DNA of 56,718 nt from Bacteroidaceae bacterium (GTDB lineage Bacteria > Bacteroidota > Bacteroidia > Bacteroidales > Bacteroidaceae), in assembly GCA_016292045.1 (NCBI GenBank), contig JAEEZX010000063.1, forward strand, positions 1 through 56,718, in the 5' to 3' direction. The notes beneath the pieces are model-generated. The model worked only from the letters and a program-made list of their open reading frames with translations. It ran no database searches and was not told the origin of the DNA. Shown piece after piece: positions 25,101-35,100 of this stretch (position 1 is its first letter; the number at the start of each line of letters is the position of its first letter). The translations under genes and the position numbers were made by a program.

Positions 25101-25609
25101 ATCTCGGTAGCTCTCTGCCTTTGCTCACCGGTGGTTTCGGTTTCACACTGCACTACGACCGCTGGAAGTTGATGGCTAACTTCAACTATCGTGTGGATGT
25201 GGATGTCATCAACCTCGACCGTTTGGACATGGAGGCTATGACCAGCAATAACAACCAGAGTCAGGCTGTGAACTATCGCTGGAGAAAGAACGGCGACCTC
25301 ACGAGTATTCCTCGTGCTATGATTGGCAGCAACAACTTCAATACAATGATAAGCGACCGTTTCGTTGAGGATGCCAGCTTCGTACGTCTCAACTATCTGC
25401 AGCTCGCTTACAGCTTTGATGCGAAGAAGATAAAGAAATATGGTTTGAACGCTTTGAGTTTCTATGTCAGCGCCAACAACCTGTTCTGCCTGACCAAATA
25501 CAGCGGTATTGATCCTGAGTTCGGTACCAGAGGTTCCGGTATAGCAGTAACAGAGGGTCAGACACCTCGCTCAAAGAGCTACACCATAGGTGTGACAGTA
25601 GGATTCTAA
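22142..25609 (+). CDS. SusC/RagA-type TonB-dependent outer-membrane transporter (first copy)
   Basis: 1155 residues. Signal peptide MKTLKYTLLTGLLMVSMMASA, then a carboxypeptidase regulatory-like domain (ISGTVSDDFDVLPGVNVQEV; YVGFKPQVLPIN). A TonB plug domain follows at about 125-255 (EGLGITSVDEALQGRIAGLD; ILKDGAAAAVWGSQGGNGVI-like block), and then a 22-strand-type beta-barrel ending KSYTIGVTVGF. Such proteins import large ligands across the outer membrane using TonB energy, with a SusD lid. It is immediately followed by its SusD partner (22-bp gap). The ligand class cannot be inferred because no degradative enzyme is linked. Confidence 0.95.
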   Translation: MKTLKYTLLTGLLMVSMMASAQIKRISGTVSDDFDVLPGVNVQEVDASGRTVSATVTDMNGNFVLAIKSQKNKLKVSYVGFKPQVLPINKTVFKIMMADNTTTLKDVEVKAKKMMKTSGLAIPEREVSFAAQGISSKEFEGLGITSVDEALQGRIAGLDIVSMSGDLGSGSQMRLRGASSISSNVSSQPLIVVNGNVLSDADLSNFDPNSATDEDYAALLKVNTQDIEDIKVLKDGAAAAVWGSQGGNGVIEITTKRGSRGPAKVSYSFTGVVTRQPAGWKLLNGDQYTMMLKEAYFNPNQIDNASAIKEIDYVDHSEFPESYMFNNNTDWVDAVKQVGFRQQHYIAVSGGDEKTTFRLSGGFENETGTIIKQSMQRFSTRMALDYYVNDRITLTSNFDMTYTKLHNRYNGLLGLAQKKMPNMAIYREEVDGVPTSDYYYAIQAGQGISIAGYDNTTAMSEQLKDQRGYDNPVAKQHLAEYNTSNYKITPELILKYKLLGTNADKHQLNYEGKAYMNISNDYADEDIPRELTTANFLDTHSAYSTSAKSFGFTTKHTLTFTPHFENEDHYLTALGRFELGTGNTSTQATHANRLAEGITNPSAGARLTSLSSTYGEWKNIFWLFSAHYSWKSRYMIDFTLRIDGTTRFGENNRWGYFPAISGRWNLIDEPFMKKVREKAKINMLAIRGGWALNGNAPSRDYLYLNTYSQGRSYLGNTTFSPDGVKLTTLKWEERIKWNIGMNLGFLDDMITFDLNIYKEKTNGMLLSKGIASSNGYNTLAYNNIGDMQNTGWEFYVNGNRLFKKGKFYMDAYINFANNRSTITYLDAATLEARNVDLRHQNRSIIERVQIDNPFGSIYGFKYKGVYQYTYAAAQNLKTVERELARNPEKYADPAVKDAYLKSILPTKLYEAGVTSLAEAVSRGYTFPVATNANGDVMYEADGRTPKRMRAFYNKTTNSTGAYKFEGGDAIYNDKNHDGNIDELDVEYLGSSLPLLTGGFGFTLHYDRWKLMANFNYRVDVDVINLDRLDMEAMTSNNNQSQAVNYRWRKNGDLTSIPRAMIGSNNFNTMISDRFVEDASFVRLNYLQLAYSFDAKKIKKYGLNALSFYVSANNLFCLTKYSGIDPEFGTRGSGIAVTEGQTPRSKSYTIGVTVGF

Positions 25610-25631
25610 AACTTGAAAGGAGAAACAAGAC

Positions 25632-27545
25632 ATGAAATACTTAAGCAATTCATATAGAGTGATGGTTCTCGCCATTGTTTCCGCCTTGGCTCTGACAAGT
25701 TGTGGAGACTATCTGGAGATAGAACCCAGAAACATAATCACGGAGGATAACTTCTGGGACGAGAAGGCTGACGTTGAGCAGATGGTGCTCGGCTGTTATG
25801 CCAGAATGCAGGAGTACAACTTCCTGACCCGTTGCATTGTATGGGGCGAGGTGCGTTCCGACAATGTGATAAACGGTTCGAGGGAGCCGAACGATAATTC
25901 AAACGGAAAGGCTGACAAGGCTCTTTACGACTTGACACGTACCCCGCGTTCGGATAACTATTACACTACTTGGGTGGACTTCTACAATGTGATTAACCGT
26001 TGTAACATCTGTATTAAGAAATCCCCCGAAGTGGCAGCGATAGACCCGAATTTCTCGGATACGGAGTCTGCAGCGTTCATTGCTGAGTGTAGCGGTATCA
26101 GGGCGTTGTGCTATTTCTATCTGGTACGCACTTTCAGCAACGTGCCTTTCTATTTCGATCCGGTGGAAACGGAGGATGAAGTGAAGAATCTTCCTGTAAC
26201 CCCCCGCAACGAAATCATCGATGCTTTGATTTCCGATTTGGAGGAGAACGTGAACAAAGCCTATAAGGCTCTGCCCGGCTATAAGACACCGGGAGCTTCA
26301 AAGTACAACTCCAACCGCTTCACCCAGAATGCGATTTATGCTCTCTTGTGTGATTTGTGTCTGTGGCGCGGTCGCTATGACGATGTGGAGCGCTATGCCG
26401 ACATCATTTTGAATGCAAAATTGAAGGAGTATGATGAGTTGGAGTACAGTTCGGAGATGATGTCCCGTTCGTATAGTGGAGTGCCCAAGCTCTTTATGCA
26501 TCCTGATGACAAGAATGCTCCCAGCATGACTTCAAAGATGACTCAGAAGAAGATAGAAGGTTATCCTCTATATACTTATTTCTCCGAAAGTCTTTTGGGT
26601 ACCATGAACGATTACCGTTACAATTTCAGCGCATCATATGGTAACGGTTTTGAGGGTCTGATGGAGCTCAACTATTACATGACTGCGGATGAAAACGGTA
26701 CAGGCTGGGCTAATGAGACTGTCGGCAGATTCTACGGAAACAGGTACACTGCGGGTGGTAATATAAACAACTCCGGCAACGGCCTTCTGTTTGCAGAAAG
26801 CACAATGGGCAACGAAGCCGACGAGACGGTGCCCAGTCCTACCGGCAGTCCAAAGAACAGATTCTTCCTGACAAAGTTCGATACCCGCTATTACACTACG
26901 TTTGAGCGTGAGGAGAACAGCGGCGGTAGCGGTTCTGCCGGTGGTGCTTTGCCTATCCGTAAGTTCAACGCAGCAAGTGTTACTCTTTCAAACAATAGAA
27001 ACAATACGGCTATACCTTATTCTTCAGATTTCTCATGGGGAACCGGTGAGCGTAAAGGTAACTGGATTTTCTATCGTCTGACTGATGTGATGCTGATGAA
27101 GGCTGAGGCCCTTATCAAGCAGAACAGACTTGAGGAGGCTTTCTATCTTATCTGGGTGGTGAACCGTCGTAGTGAGATAGGTACTGATTCAAAGACTCTT
27201 ACAGAAACAAAGAAACCAGGTCCTCACAGCTTGGACAAGACCGTCTGGACGGAAAAGGCTGAGTATATGAAGACTTTGCTTTTGGGCGAGCGCCAGCGTG
27301 AGTTCCTCTTTGAGGGTAAGCGTTGGTTCGACCTCATACGTTTCGCCATACGTGATGATGATTACGAAACATTGCGCAACGCCACTCTTGAGAAGTATTC
27401 TGCCGGTGGCACTTCCAGCGACATCTTCCCCAATGAGAACTCACTGTTCTTGCCCTATAACAAGAACGAGCTGAAGAAGGTGAATGCCAATGGAACAGTT
27501 ATTGCGCAGAATCCGTATTATCAGGGTGAAGAAGATGATGATTAA
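25632..27545 (+). CDS. SusD/RagB-family surface lipoprotein (first copy)
   Basis: 637 residues. Signal ends at LALTSC followed by GDYLEIEP, consistent with a lipidated, surface-exposed protein. Typical SusD features: DNFWDEKADVEQMVLGCYARM near the N-terminus, the TPR-like helices YNVINRCNICIKKSPEV and RALCYFYLVRTFSNVPFYF, and the C-terminal LLGERQREFLFEGKRWFDLI. It forms the lid over the SusC barrel and binds ligand. The start codon is preceded by AAAGGAG-like sequence at 25616-25623, one of the few Shine-Dalgarno-like sites in the window. It starts 22 bp after susC. Confidence 0.95.
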   Translation: MKYLSNSYRVMVLAIVSALALTSCGDYLEIEPRNIITEDNFWDEKADVEQMVLGCYARMQEYNFLTRCIVWGEVRSDNVINGSREPNDNSNGKADKALYDLTRTPRSDNYYTTWVDFYNVINRCNICIKKSPEVAAIDPNFSDTESAAFIAECSGIRALCYFYLVRTFSNVPFYFDPVETEDEVKNLPVTPRNEIIDALISDLEENVNKAYKALPGYKTPGASKYNSNRFTQNAIYALLCDLCLWRGRYDDVERYADIILNAKLKEYDELEYSSEMMSRSYSGVPKLFMHPDDKNAPSMTSKMTQKKIEGYPLYTYFSESLLGTMNDYRYNFSASYGNGFEGLMELNYYMTADENGTGWANETVGRFYGNRYTAGGNINNSGNGLLFAESTMGNEADETVPSPTGSPKNRFFLTKFDTRYYTTFEREENSGGSGSAGGALPIRKFNAASVTLSNNRNNTAIPYSSDFSWGTGERKGNWIFYRLTDVMLMKAEALIKQNRLEEAFYLIWVVNRRSEIGTDSKTLTETKKPGPHSLDKTVWTEKAEYMKTLLLGERQREFLFEGKRWFDLIRFAIRDDDYETLRNATLEKYSAGGTSSDIFPNENSLFLPYNKNELKKVNANGTVIAQNPYYQGEEDDD

Positions 27546-27577
27546 TGTGCCTATTAACCTTAAAAGAGTATAATAAG

Positions 27578-29734
27578 ATGAAAATCCTAAAATATATATG
27601 GGCAGTAGCGTTACCTGTAACGATGCTCTTTTCCACTGCCGTGTTGAATTCGTGCAGTGATGACATTCCTGATGATGCTCTGGGCATTAAGAAGGGCACT
27701 ATGATGGCCACCTTCTTGCGTGAGAACGGTCAGTTCTCAGACTTCTACTCTATTATTAAGAGAGCAAAGTCTGCGGACGCTTCTTCAAGTGCCAAATTCG
27801 ATGAAGTGCTCTCCTCATGGGGAAGATATACCTGTTTTGCGCCCACAAATGCTGCTGTGCAGAGCTACCTTCTCAAGAAGGGACTCACAAGTGTTAATGA
27901 CCTCAGTCCGGAGGCATGCGACACGATTGTTCGCTTCCACCTGATAGGCGAAAGTGTGTATTACACTTCCGATATCAAAAATATGAGTGGAAATCAGCTT
28001 AAGACCGGTAACCTTCTTAAGTCGTATATCTCATATGAAATAGTTAAGGTATATGACACTGCAGGAGAAGTGATTACCAACACTCTGAAACTGAATGGTA
28101 TCGCTACTATCAACTATTTGAACTGTAACGACACAGTGGAGAATGGTGTGGTGCATGAAATTGATGCTCTTCTGGAAGCTCCCAGCAGCAGTGGTGAGCA
28201 GATGGTGAACAACGAGAAATTCAAGTTGTTCTATCAGGCTCTCGATGTAACGGGTCTTCTGGATACGCTGAAGGCAGATAAGGACAGACAGTGGGATGAG
28301 ATCCGCGAAGCTTATTCGCCCAAGAGTATTTATTCCGGCGGACAGTGGGACTATTGTCTGGTGCCCGATGTAAAGCTTTACGGTTGTACTGTGTTTATGG
28401 TGGCAGATGAGGATTTGCAAATGAAACACCAAATCACCAACATTAACAAGCTTTACACTTATGCTTGCAGCATGTACGGTAGAGGTGATTATCCCGCAAA
28501 CTATGAGGACAACACCGCTGACCAGCTTAAGGAGAAGGCTAATCCTCTTTATAAGTTGATGGCTTATCACATCCTTCCTTTCAAAGCCAACTACAATAAG
28601 CTGACCACAATCACAACGATTGAGACATCTTTGACGAATCCCACAGAGTGGTACCGTACGGTAAATGAATATGCATTGCTGAAGGTGGAGCATATCACTC
28701 TTGAACGTGATATTAACGAGTTGGGTCTGGATATTACTCCGACTGCAGCTGTGAAGCAGAAGTATCTTTATTTGAACCACTTCTCGGATACCATTGAGGG
28801 TCATGCCAGCATACCGGGTGTTAAGGTATACCGTCCGGATGCCCCGGATGACTACATTGAGAATAATGAAGGTACGAACTGTTTCGTATTCCGTCTGGCT
28901 GATTTGATTGACTTTAGTGAGCAGACACAGCAGTCGTACGTATTCAACACACGTATGCGTGTGGATATGTACACGATGTTCCCCGTGTTCCTGACAAACC
29001 AGATTCGCAGTGATGTCACCAACGAAGGTCAGGCTATGTCCAACAGTAAGGATGCGGCTTGTAAGAACTATTGGTTCCCCGCAGGCTACATTGACGGACT
29101 GGAGGTAAACAGCGACGCTATCTTCTTGTATCAGGGTCCGCAAAACACTTACTGGAGTTATGAGGGAGATGAGCTCAACATCACGTCGAATGCCGGTAAC
29201 TACGACGTGACGATGGAAATTCCGCCATTGCCTGATGGCAACTATCAGATTCGTCTGGGCTTTGCCAACATGCCTACTCGTGGTATCTGTCAGTTCTATT
29301 TCGACGGCAAACCCGTAGGTCTGCCTTTCGATATGCGTTCTGACAACTTTGCGGATCGCACACAGTGGGTTGACATCTGGACAGGTCAGAGTCCTTATGT
29401 GACACCGACAACAGAGGAGGCTTTGGCTGCCAAGAAGGCTATGCATAATCTCGGTTGGTATCATGGTCCGAGAAGTGTCTTCTGTATTTCCGGTGAGGGT
29501 CATGAAGACGGTGACCCGACTGTCACGAAGAACTATTTTTCCAGAATTGAACGTACCTGTCGCTATGTACTTGGTGAGCAGCCTGTGCAGATTGACAACA
29601 ATACGCACCATACTATCCGTATCAAGAGTGTGCTTGCTGCTACGGGTACTGTAATTATGCTTGATTACCTTGAGTTTGTTCCCAAGTCCGTATGGGGCGT
29701 CGAAGATGCAGAAGGCGGCGAGGATGATCTCTAA
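27578..29734 (+). CDS. Surface lipoprotein with FAS1-like domains and C-terminal beta-sandwich (second FAS1 gene)
   Basis: 718 residues from the ATG at 27578 (MKILKYIWAVALPV); an in-frame ATG 33 bp earlier is rejected because it would put a charged leader before the signal peptide. The lipobox Cys of VLNSC is followed by SDDIPDD, a strong surface-export signal. A FAS1 domain covers about residues 40-195: RYTCFAPTNAAVQSYLLKKG is a clear match to the FAS1 core and GVVHEIDALLEAP is its end. A second FAS1-like block includes YKLMAYHILPF. The last ~180 residues look like a beta-sandwich (ITSNAGNYDVTMEIPPLPDG; ICQFYFDGKPVGLPFD), possibly a ligand-binding module. Within the FAS1/SusCD operon. Confidence 0.82.
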   Translation: MKILKYIWAVALPVTMLFSTAVLNSCSDDIPDDALGIKKGTMMATFLRENGQFSDFYSIIKRAKSADASSSAKFDEVLSSWGRYTCFAPTNAAVQSYLLKKGLTSVNDLSPEACDTIVRFHLIGESVYYTSDIKNMSGNQLKTGNLLKSYISYEIVKVYDTAGEVITNTLKLNGIATINYLNCNDTVENGVVHEIDALLEAPSSSGEQMVNNEKFKLFYQALDVTGLLDTLKADKDRQWDEIREAYSPKSIYSGGQWDYCLVPDVKLYGCTVFMVADEDLQMKHQITNINKLYTYACSMYGRGDYPANYEDNTADQLKEKANPLYKLMAYHILPFKANYNKLTTITTIETSLTNPTEWYRTVNEYALLKVEHITLERDINELGLDITPTAAVKQKYLYLNHFSDTIEGHASIPGVKVYRPDAPDDYIENNEGTNCFVFRLADLIDFSEQTQQSYVFNTRMRVDMYTMFPVFLTNQIRSDVTNEGQAMSNSKDAACKNYWFPAGYIDGLEVNSDAIFLYQGPQNTYWSYEGDELNITSNAGNYDVTMEIPPLPDGNYQIRLGFANMPTRGICQFYFDGKPVGLPFDMRSDNFADRTQWVDIWTGQSPYVTPTTEEALAAKKAMHNLGWYHGPRSVFCISGEGHEDGDPTVTKNYFSRIERTCRYVLGEQPVQIDNNTHHTIRIKSVLAATGTVIMLDYLEFVPKSVWGVEDAEGGEDDL

Positions 29735-29770
29735 CCTATATCTATTGAAAAACAAAATTTCATCAACGAT

Positions 29771-32164
29771 ATGAAAAAGAATAAATATTTCCTTCTTCTG
29801 AGTGGCTTGCTCTTCAGCACGGGGATGCTGTTGTGGACGTCATGTACAGACGAATGGAATGAACACTACGAGGGAGGGGCAGAAGACCTCTCCACCTATC
29901 CTACGCTGCTGGAGCGTCTGAAGGACAAGAATGATCCGGATGTGCGTCAGGGACGTTTTGAGCAGTTTGTACGTGTGCTTGAGGCTACTGGTTTCGACCA
30001 GCAGCTTGCCAGCCCGAATCTGTTCACGGTATTTGCTCCTATGGATGTGAATAAAGAGGATGCAGACAAGTGGATTGAGATCTACAATCAGCAAAAAAAC
30101 TCCGTACAGGACGCTTACAACACTGCTGTGATGCAGTTTGTGGATAACCACATCAGCCTGTATGGCCACAATTTCGTGAAAACAAGTGCTGACGAAAAGA
30201 CTGACACGATAAGTATGCTCAACGGTAAGTATATGAGAGTGCATTGCGATGCCGGTTCTTCCGACTGGACTATTGGAGTGAACGGTGCAGTCGGTCACGA
30301 TGCAGCACATGGTGTCATTACAGAAAAGCAGTTGTGTAACAACGGCTATCTCTATAAGATAACCGGCGGTGCTCTCCCATGCTATCTGAATCTTAAGGAA
30401 GCAATAGACACTATCTCTAATATAAAGAGGTTTGTCACATACAAGTCTAAGTATGATGAGTATGAACTGGACGAGGAAAAGAGTGTTCCAGGCGAAATTA
30501 TCGATGGTAATCAGACGTATATCGATAGTGTCTTGAATTATGAAAACAACGAGTTGGCAGGTCTCTACGATGCATACTTCCACGTAGAGGACTCTTCCTA
30601 TCTGTTCCTGTTGCCGAATGATGATTTGTGGGATAAGCTCTATACGGAGTATTCCAAGTATTTCAACTATAAGCCTACAGGCGACGATGATGAGTCTGAA
30701 AGAGAGGCAGAAGCCTTGAAGGAGACATGGACCAATCGTGCTATCATGTATGGCCGTGTGTTCAACATGAACAGTGCTTCAAATGAAAAGTTTGAAACCG
30801 ACTCTATCTGTTCTACGCAGTATAGGAAGTATCAGACTCGTCCTTACGGTCACTATAGCGCAATCTATAACGGTGAACTTATAGATGCTGACGTGGATTA
30901 CCGTACCCACGTCTGGAGAAAGCCGATGGATCCCGCCAATGGTATTCTCTATGGTCTGGAGACGCAGACATGCTCAAACGGAACCATCTACATCGACGAT
31001 AGAGATGAGGATTACCTGGTGAAAGACAAGTGGTATAAGACATGGTTCACATCTCAGTCCGCTTATGCAGCCCGTCTCACAGAATATTCTCCCAAGACTT
31101 TTGAGGTGAGCGGTACCGTGATAGAGGGTGATGACAGATTCGATGCCAATACTCGTCCGGTGAAGTCTGCTGTGCCTTGGATTGTCTGCAGAAAGAGAGC
31201 AGACGGGGAGCCGTTCCGCACGGATAAGATATACGACCGTGACTATTATCTCGACACAATTGGTACTAAGATATATCATGTGGACGGTAATACCTATATG
31301 CGCGTTATGGCAAAGAACTCGACAGATAAGGTCATGAAGGATGGTGCGGTTGATAATCTTGACACGCGCGTATTCTATGACTATACTCTGGGTAAGAATA
31401 TTATGTCAAACGTGTACTACAACGCCTATGTGGTGACATTGCCTTCAGATGTTGAAAGCAGTGGCGGTACAAGAGCGCAGGGTCTTGCCTTCAGGGTGAT
31501 TGAAGACTATGAGACGGACGAGCGTGGTGAGAACGGTAAGTATGTACCCTACAATAAGGATGCCAAAAACTCATATTATCCTTATACCTTGGATGAGTTT
31601 GAGACGGTTTATGTAGGTGACGGTCAGGAGGCAACAGAATTCAAGTGCAAACTCCCGAAGGATGGTTTCGTCTGGACTGGTTCCACTGTGAAGGATCTCG
31701 ATGACGGTCACTTGAAGATAGATGCGACAGCATCGCTTCTGCAGTTCTATCCCTATGAAGACGGAAGAGACGACTACGGTCAGGCAAGCGATGAGTTCTA
31801 TATTCCAAGTACAAAGCTCAACAACAAGGTGTTCATTCCCAAGACCCAGGATGTTGAAGTAGTACAGGTGATGAGAGCCAAGTCCACAGATTATGCTATC
31901 ATAAATCAGGAAAATGCTTCTCCCACATGGGTGCTTCGCGTTTACAATGCGTTGATTGACTGTAAGGCATCTCTTGAAATGGCAGCATATGACGAGACCG
32001 GTATCAAATTGATAAACCTGGAGTTGTTTAACCCCGTCAGTGGTTCTATGCGTATCAGCCATGTCATTCTGAAGCCATTCAAGACAAAGCAAGAGGCTGA
32101 GCAGTATTCTATCAAGGATTTGATGGAGGAATATCACATCGCGACAACATTCCAATATAAATAA
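29771..32164 (+). CDS. Surface lipoprotein with FAS1-like domain (third FAS1 gene)
   Basis: 797 residues. Lipobox LLWTSC is followed by TDEWNEHYEGG, again acidic after the Cys. A FAS1 domain occupies about residues 40-200: FVRVLEATGFDQQLASPNLF, TVFAPMDVNKEDADKWIEIY, and AVMQFVDNHISLYGHNF. A second, degenerate block begins near SSYLFLLPNDDLWDKLYTEY. The rest is beta-rich with no recognised motif, ending in a probable sandwich (WVLRVYNALIDCKASLEMAA; ISHVILKPFK). It follows the second FAS1 gene by 36 bp and precedes the second SusC by 14 bp. Its family is inferred from the FAS1 core only. Confidence 0.8.
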   Translation: MKKNKYFLLLSGLLFSTGMLLWTSCTDEWNEHYEGGAEDLSTYPTLLERLKDKNDPDVRQGRFEQFVRVLEATGFDQQLASPNLFTVFAPMDVNKEDADKWIEIYNQQKNSVQDAYNTAVMQFVDNHISLYGHNFVKTSADEKTDTISMLNGKYMRVHCDAGSSDWTIGVNGAVGHDAAHGVITEKQLCNNGYLYKITGGALPCYLNLKEAIDTISNIKRFVTYKSKYDEYELDEEKSVPGEIIDGNQTYIDSVLNYENNELAGLYDAYFHVEDSSYLFLLPNDDLWDKLYTEYSKYFNYKPTGDDDESEREAEALKETWTNRAIMYGRVFNMNSASNEKFETDSICSTQYRKYQTRPYGHYSAIYNGELIDADVDYRTHVWRKPMDPANGILYGLETQTCSNGTIYIDDRDEDYLVKDKWYKTWFTSQSAYAARLTEYSPKTFEVSGTVIEGDDRFDANTRPVKSAVPWIVCRKRADGEPFRTDKIYDRDYYLDTIGTKIYHVDGNTYMRVMAKNSTDKVMKDGAVDNLDTRVFYDYTLGKNIMSNVYYNAYVVTLPSDVESSGGTRAQGLAFRVIEDYETDERGENGKYVPYNKDAKNSYYPYTLDEFETVYVGDGQEATEFKCKLPKDGFVWTGSTVKDLDDGHLKIDATASLLQFYPYEDGRDDYGQASDEFYIPSTKLNNKVFIPKTQDVEVVQVMRAKSTDYAIINQENASPTWVLRVYNALIDCKASLEMAAYDETGIKLINLELFNPVSGSMRISHVILKPFKTKQEAEQYSIKDLMEEYHIATTFQYK

Positions 32165-32178
32165 AGGCTGTTAAGAAT

Positions 32179-35100
32179 ATGAAAAACATCAATATATTGC
32201 TTATGACGCTGCTTCTCGCAGCTCCTCTCTCTATCATGGCACAGAGTGAGGATGCTGATGAGGCTCAGGACACCGTTGCCGTTGTGAAGCGTGTGCGCAA
32301 GAGTAGGAAGCAGGAAGCGACCCGTGAAATCAAGGGTCGTGTGTTGGGATACCAGGGACGTACTCCTCTGGCCGGTGCGATGATACAGAGTGTGGCAGGT
32401 AGTGGCTACTCTACATTGACGGATGAGGACGGTACGTTCACAATGCAGGTACCTGTGTACGGAACGGTGGTAACTGTAACGATTCCTGGTTACAATACTA
32501 TCCGTGTAGGTCTGAATAAGAGCGGTGACCTCGGTGATATCATTATGCAGAGTGATGCAGCAAAATCACTCTATACGGCAGATGATAACATTAAGAATGT
32601 CGTATCTGCGTCCAGCATGGAGTTCACTTCTGCTGTCAATCCTCTGGATGAGATTGGTAACCAGTTGCAGGGTATTTTAAATAGCCGTACAAGAAGCGGT
32701 TATCCCGGTATCGGCAGCTACATCGAAATGAATGGTGTGACTTCTTTAAAATCCAATACCCAGCCTCTTATCGTGTTGGACGGAGTGCCCATTGACATGC
32801 AGTACGGGCGTACGTATCTGCACGACGGATTCTACAATGATGTGCTTACCAACATCAATCCTAATGATGTGGAAGATGTAAAGGTAATCAGCAACGGTAC
32901 CGTACTCTATGGTGCAAAGGGTAGTAATGGTGTGATTGAGATTACCACACGCCGCAATAAGACAATGGCTACCCGTATTGAGGCGAGTGCCAGTGTCGGC
33001 GTGGAACTGATACCTCTTACGTATGACGTAATGAATGGAGTGCAGTATAAGAACTATGCTGCAGCGCTCATCGGTTCGATGAACACCAGGACCAAGAACT
33101 TCCGTTTCCTTCAGCCGTATATGAAGAATGGTATTGCAAACGCAAACTACAATAAGTATCAGGCTGACACGGATTGGGGCGATGAAGTGTATCGCAATGC
33201 AGTGACACAGCGCTATGCTCTGAGTGTTAGCGGTGGTGGCGATGTTGCCAACTATATGCTTTCTGTAGGTTATACCCGTGCCAACAGCACACTCAAGGAG
33301 AATAATCTTAACCGTCTGAACATCCGATTCAATACGGACGTGAAACTGGCAAATATCGTAAATGTACGCTTTGATGCCTCTTACACAAACCAGACCCGTG
33401 AGTTGTTCGATCAGGGCACACCTGTCAGCTACGACGACAAACCTGTTACTTCACTCAACTTCCTGGCATCTGCAAAGACTCCGATGTTGAGCCCCTATGG
33501 TTTCGTGGCAGACGAGAATGGTGGTTATGTCAATACAAATCACCTCAACGTTGATGACGAGGAGTATATGGATGATATCGCGTCCATGAGATCGTACAAG
33601 GCCAACTGGCGTCTTGCCAACCCTTCTGCCATTTTGCACTATGGCTATGGTGAGCACAAGAACTATTTCGATAATGGTTTCCTGACATTGAACGTTACTC
33701 CCAAGGTGGATATCAACAAGAACCTGTTCGTTAGCAGCATGTTCAGCTTCCACCTGATTAACACTAATGAGAAGTATTACATACCTATGAACGGTGTGCC
33801 AAGTTATTATGTGAACAAGGTACATCAGAGCATGGACAACGAAATCCGTTCTCTCTTTGGTAAGCAGAACAACCTCATGAGTGACACCAAGGTGGATTGG
33901 CATGATAATTTCGGTGCAAACAATATCCACGTAATGGGTGGTTTCCGTTTCCTCAAGCAGGAATATAAGTACAATTCCAATTTGGCATACAACACCGGTA
34001 GTGATAAGACCCCGCAGCCAAATTCCGGTATTGGTAAGTCGTCAGATGGTGGTGACGAGAACCGCACATCACTGACATGGTATGCACAGGCAGAATACAA
34101 CTACGCAAACCGCTACTATGTTACCGGTGAAATGAGTATGGAGACAAACTCTGAGTTCGGTCGTGCCACAAAGAGCGGTTTCCAGCTCGGCGGTGTAAGT
34201 TGGGGACTCTTCCCGAGCTTGCAGGCAGGTTGGGTAATGAGCAACGAAAAATGGTTCAACGTGAAGGGTATTGATTACTTGAAACTTACATTGGGCTATA
34301 GTCTCAGCGGTAATGACGATGTGCCTTATGGCGCACGTCGCACCTTCTACACTCCTTATTTGATTAACTCTACGGCAGCATCAATGGCTTTGGGTGATAT
34401 CGGTAATGAGGAGTTGCAGTGGGAAGTTACCCGCCGCTTGAATGCCGGCTTACAGATTAATGCGCTCAACAATCGTCTGGGCTTCTCGTTCAATTACTTC
34501 AAGGGTTGGACAAGCAACCTCCTGATACAGCAGGCTCTCGGTTTTGCCAGCGGTATGGGCAGTGTTTGGGGAAATGCCGGCAGTCTGGAGAACCAGGGCT
34601 TCAATATCGGTTTGAATGCACATCTCTACAGCTCTAATGACTGGAACTGGACAGCCGGTCTTACAGTAGGTCACTATGTGAACAAGGTGACGGAGATAGG
34701 TAACGACCTCGGTTACATTGACACTCAAGTGTATGGCGGTGTGGTACGTTCTCAGGAAGGCTATGATGCCAATAGTTTCTATGGATATAGAACAGTGAAG
34801 AACGCAAACGGTAACATCGTGTATGCAACCACGGAAGAGGCAAATGCCGCCGGCTTGAACGGTAATGCACTCTATATCGTGGATGAGACAGGTAAGAAGA
34901 CGGAGTTCCAGGCTGGTGATGTACATTATGCCGACCTCAACGGTGATGGCAAGATTGACGACAACGATAAGACGTTTATCGGCTGCGCAACACCGGATAT
35001 CTTCGGTAGTTTCAATACTGCTGTTTCATGGAAGGGCTTGAAGCTCGACGTTAACTTCAAATACAGTCTCGGTGGTGACATCTACAACTATGCACGTCAG

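Noticed and set aside
28031..29755. 574-codon minus-strand frame opposite the second FAS1 gene
   Set aside because: The plus strand encodes a lipoprotein with a clear signal and a FAS1 domain in an operon; the antisense product has no motif.
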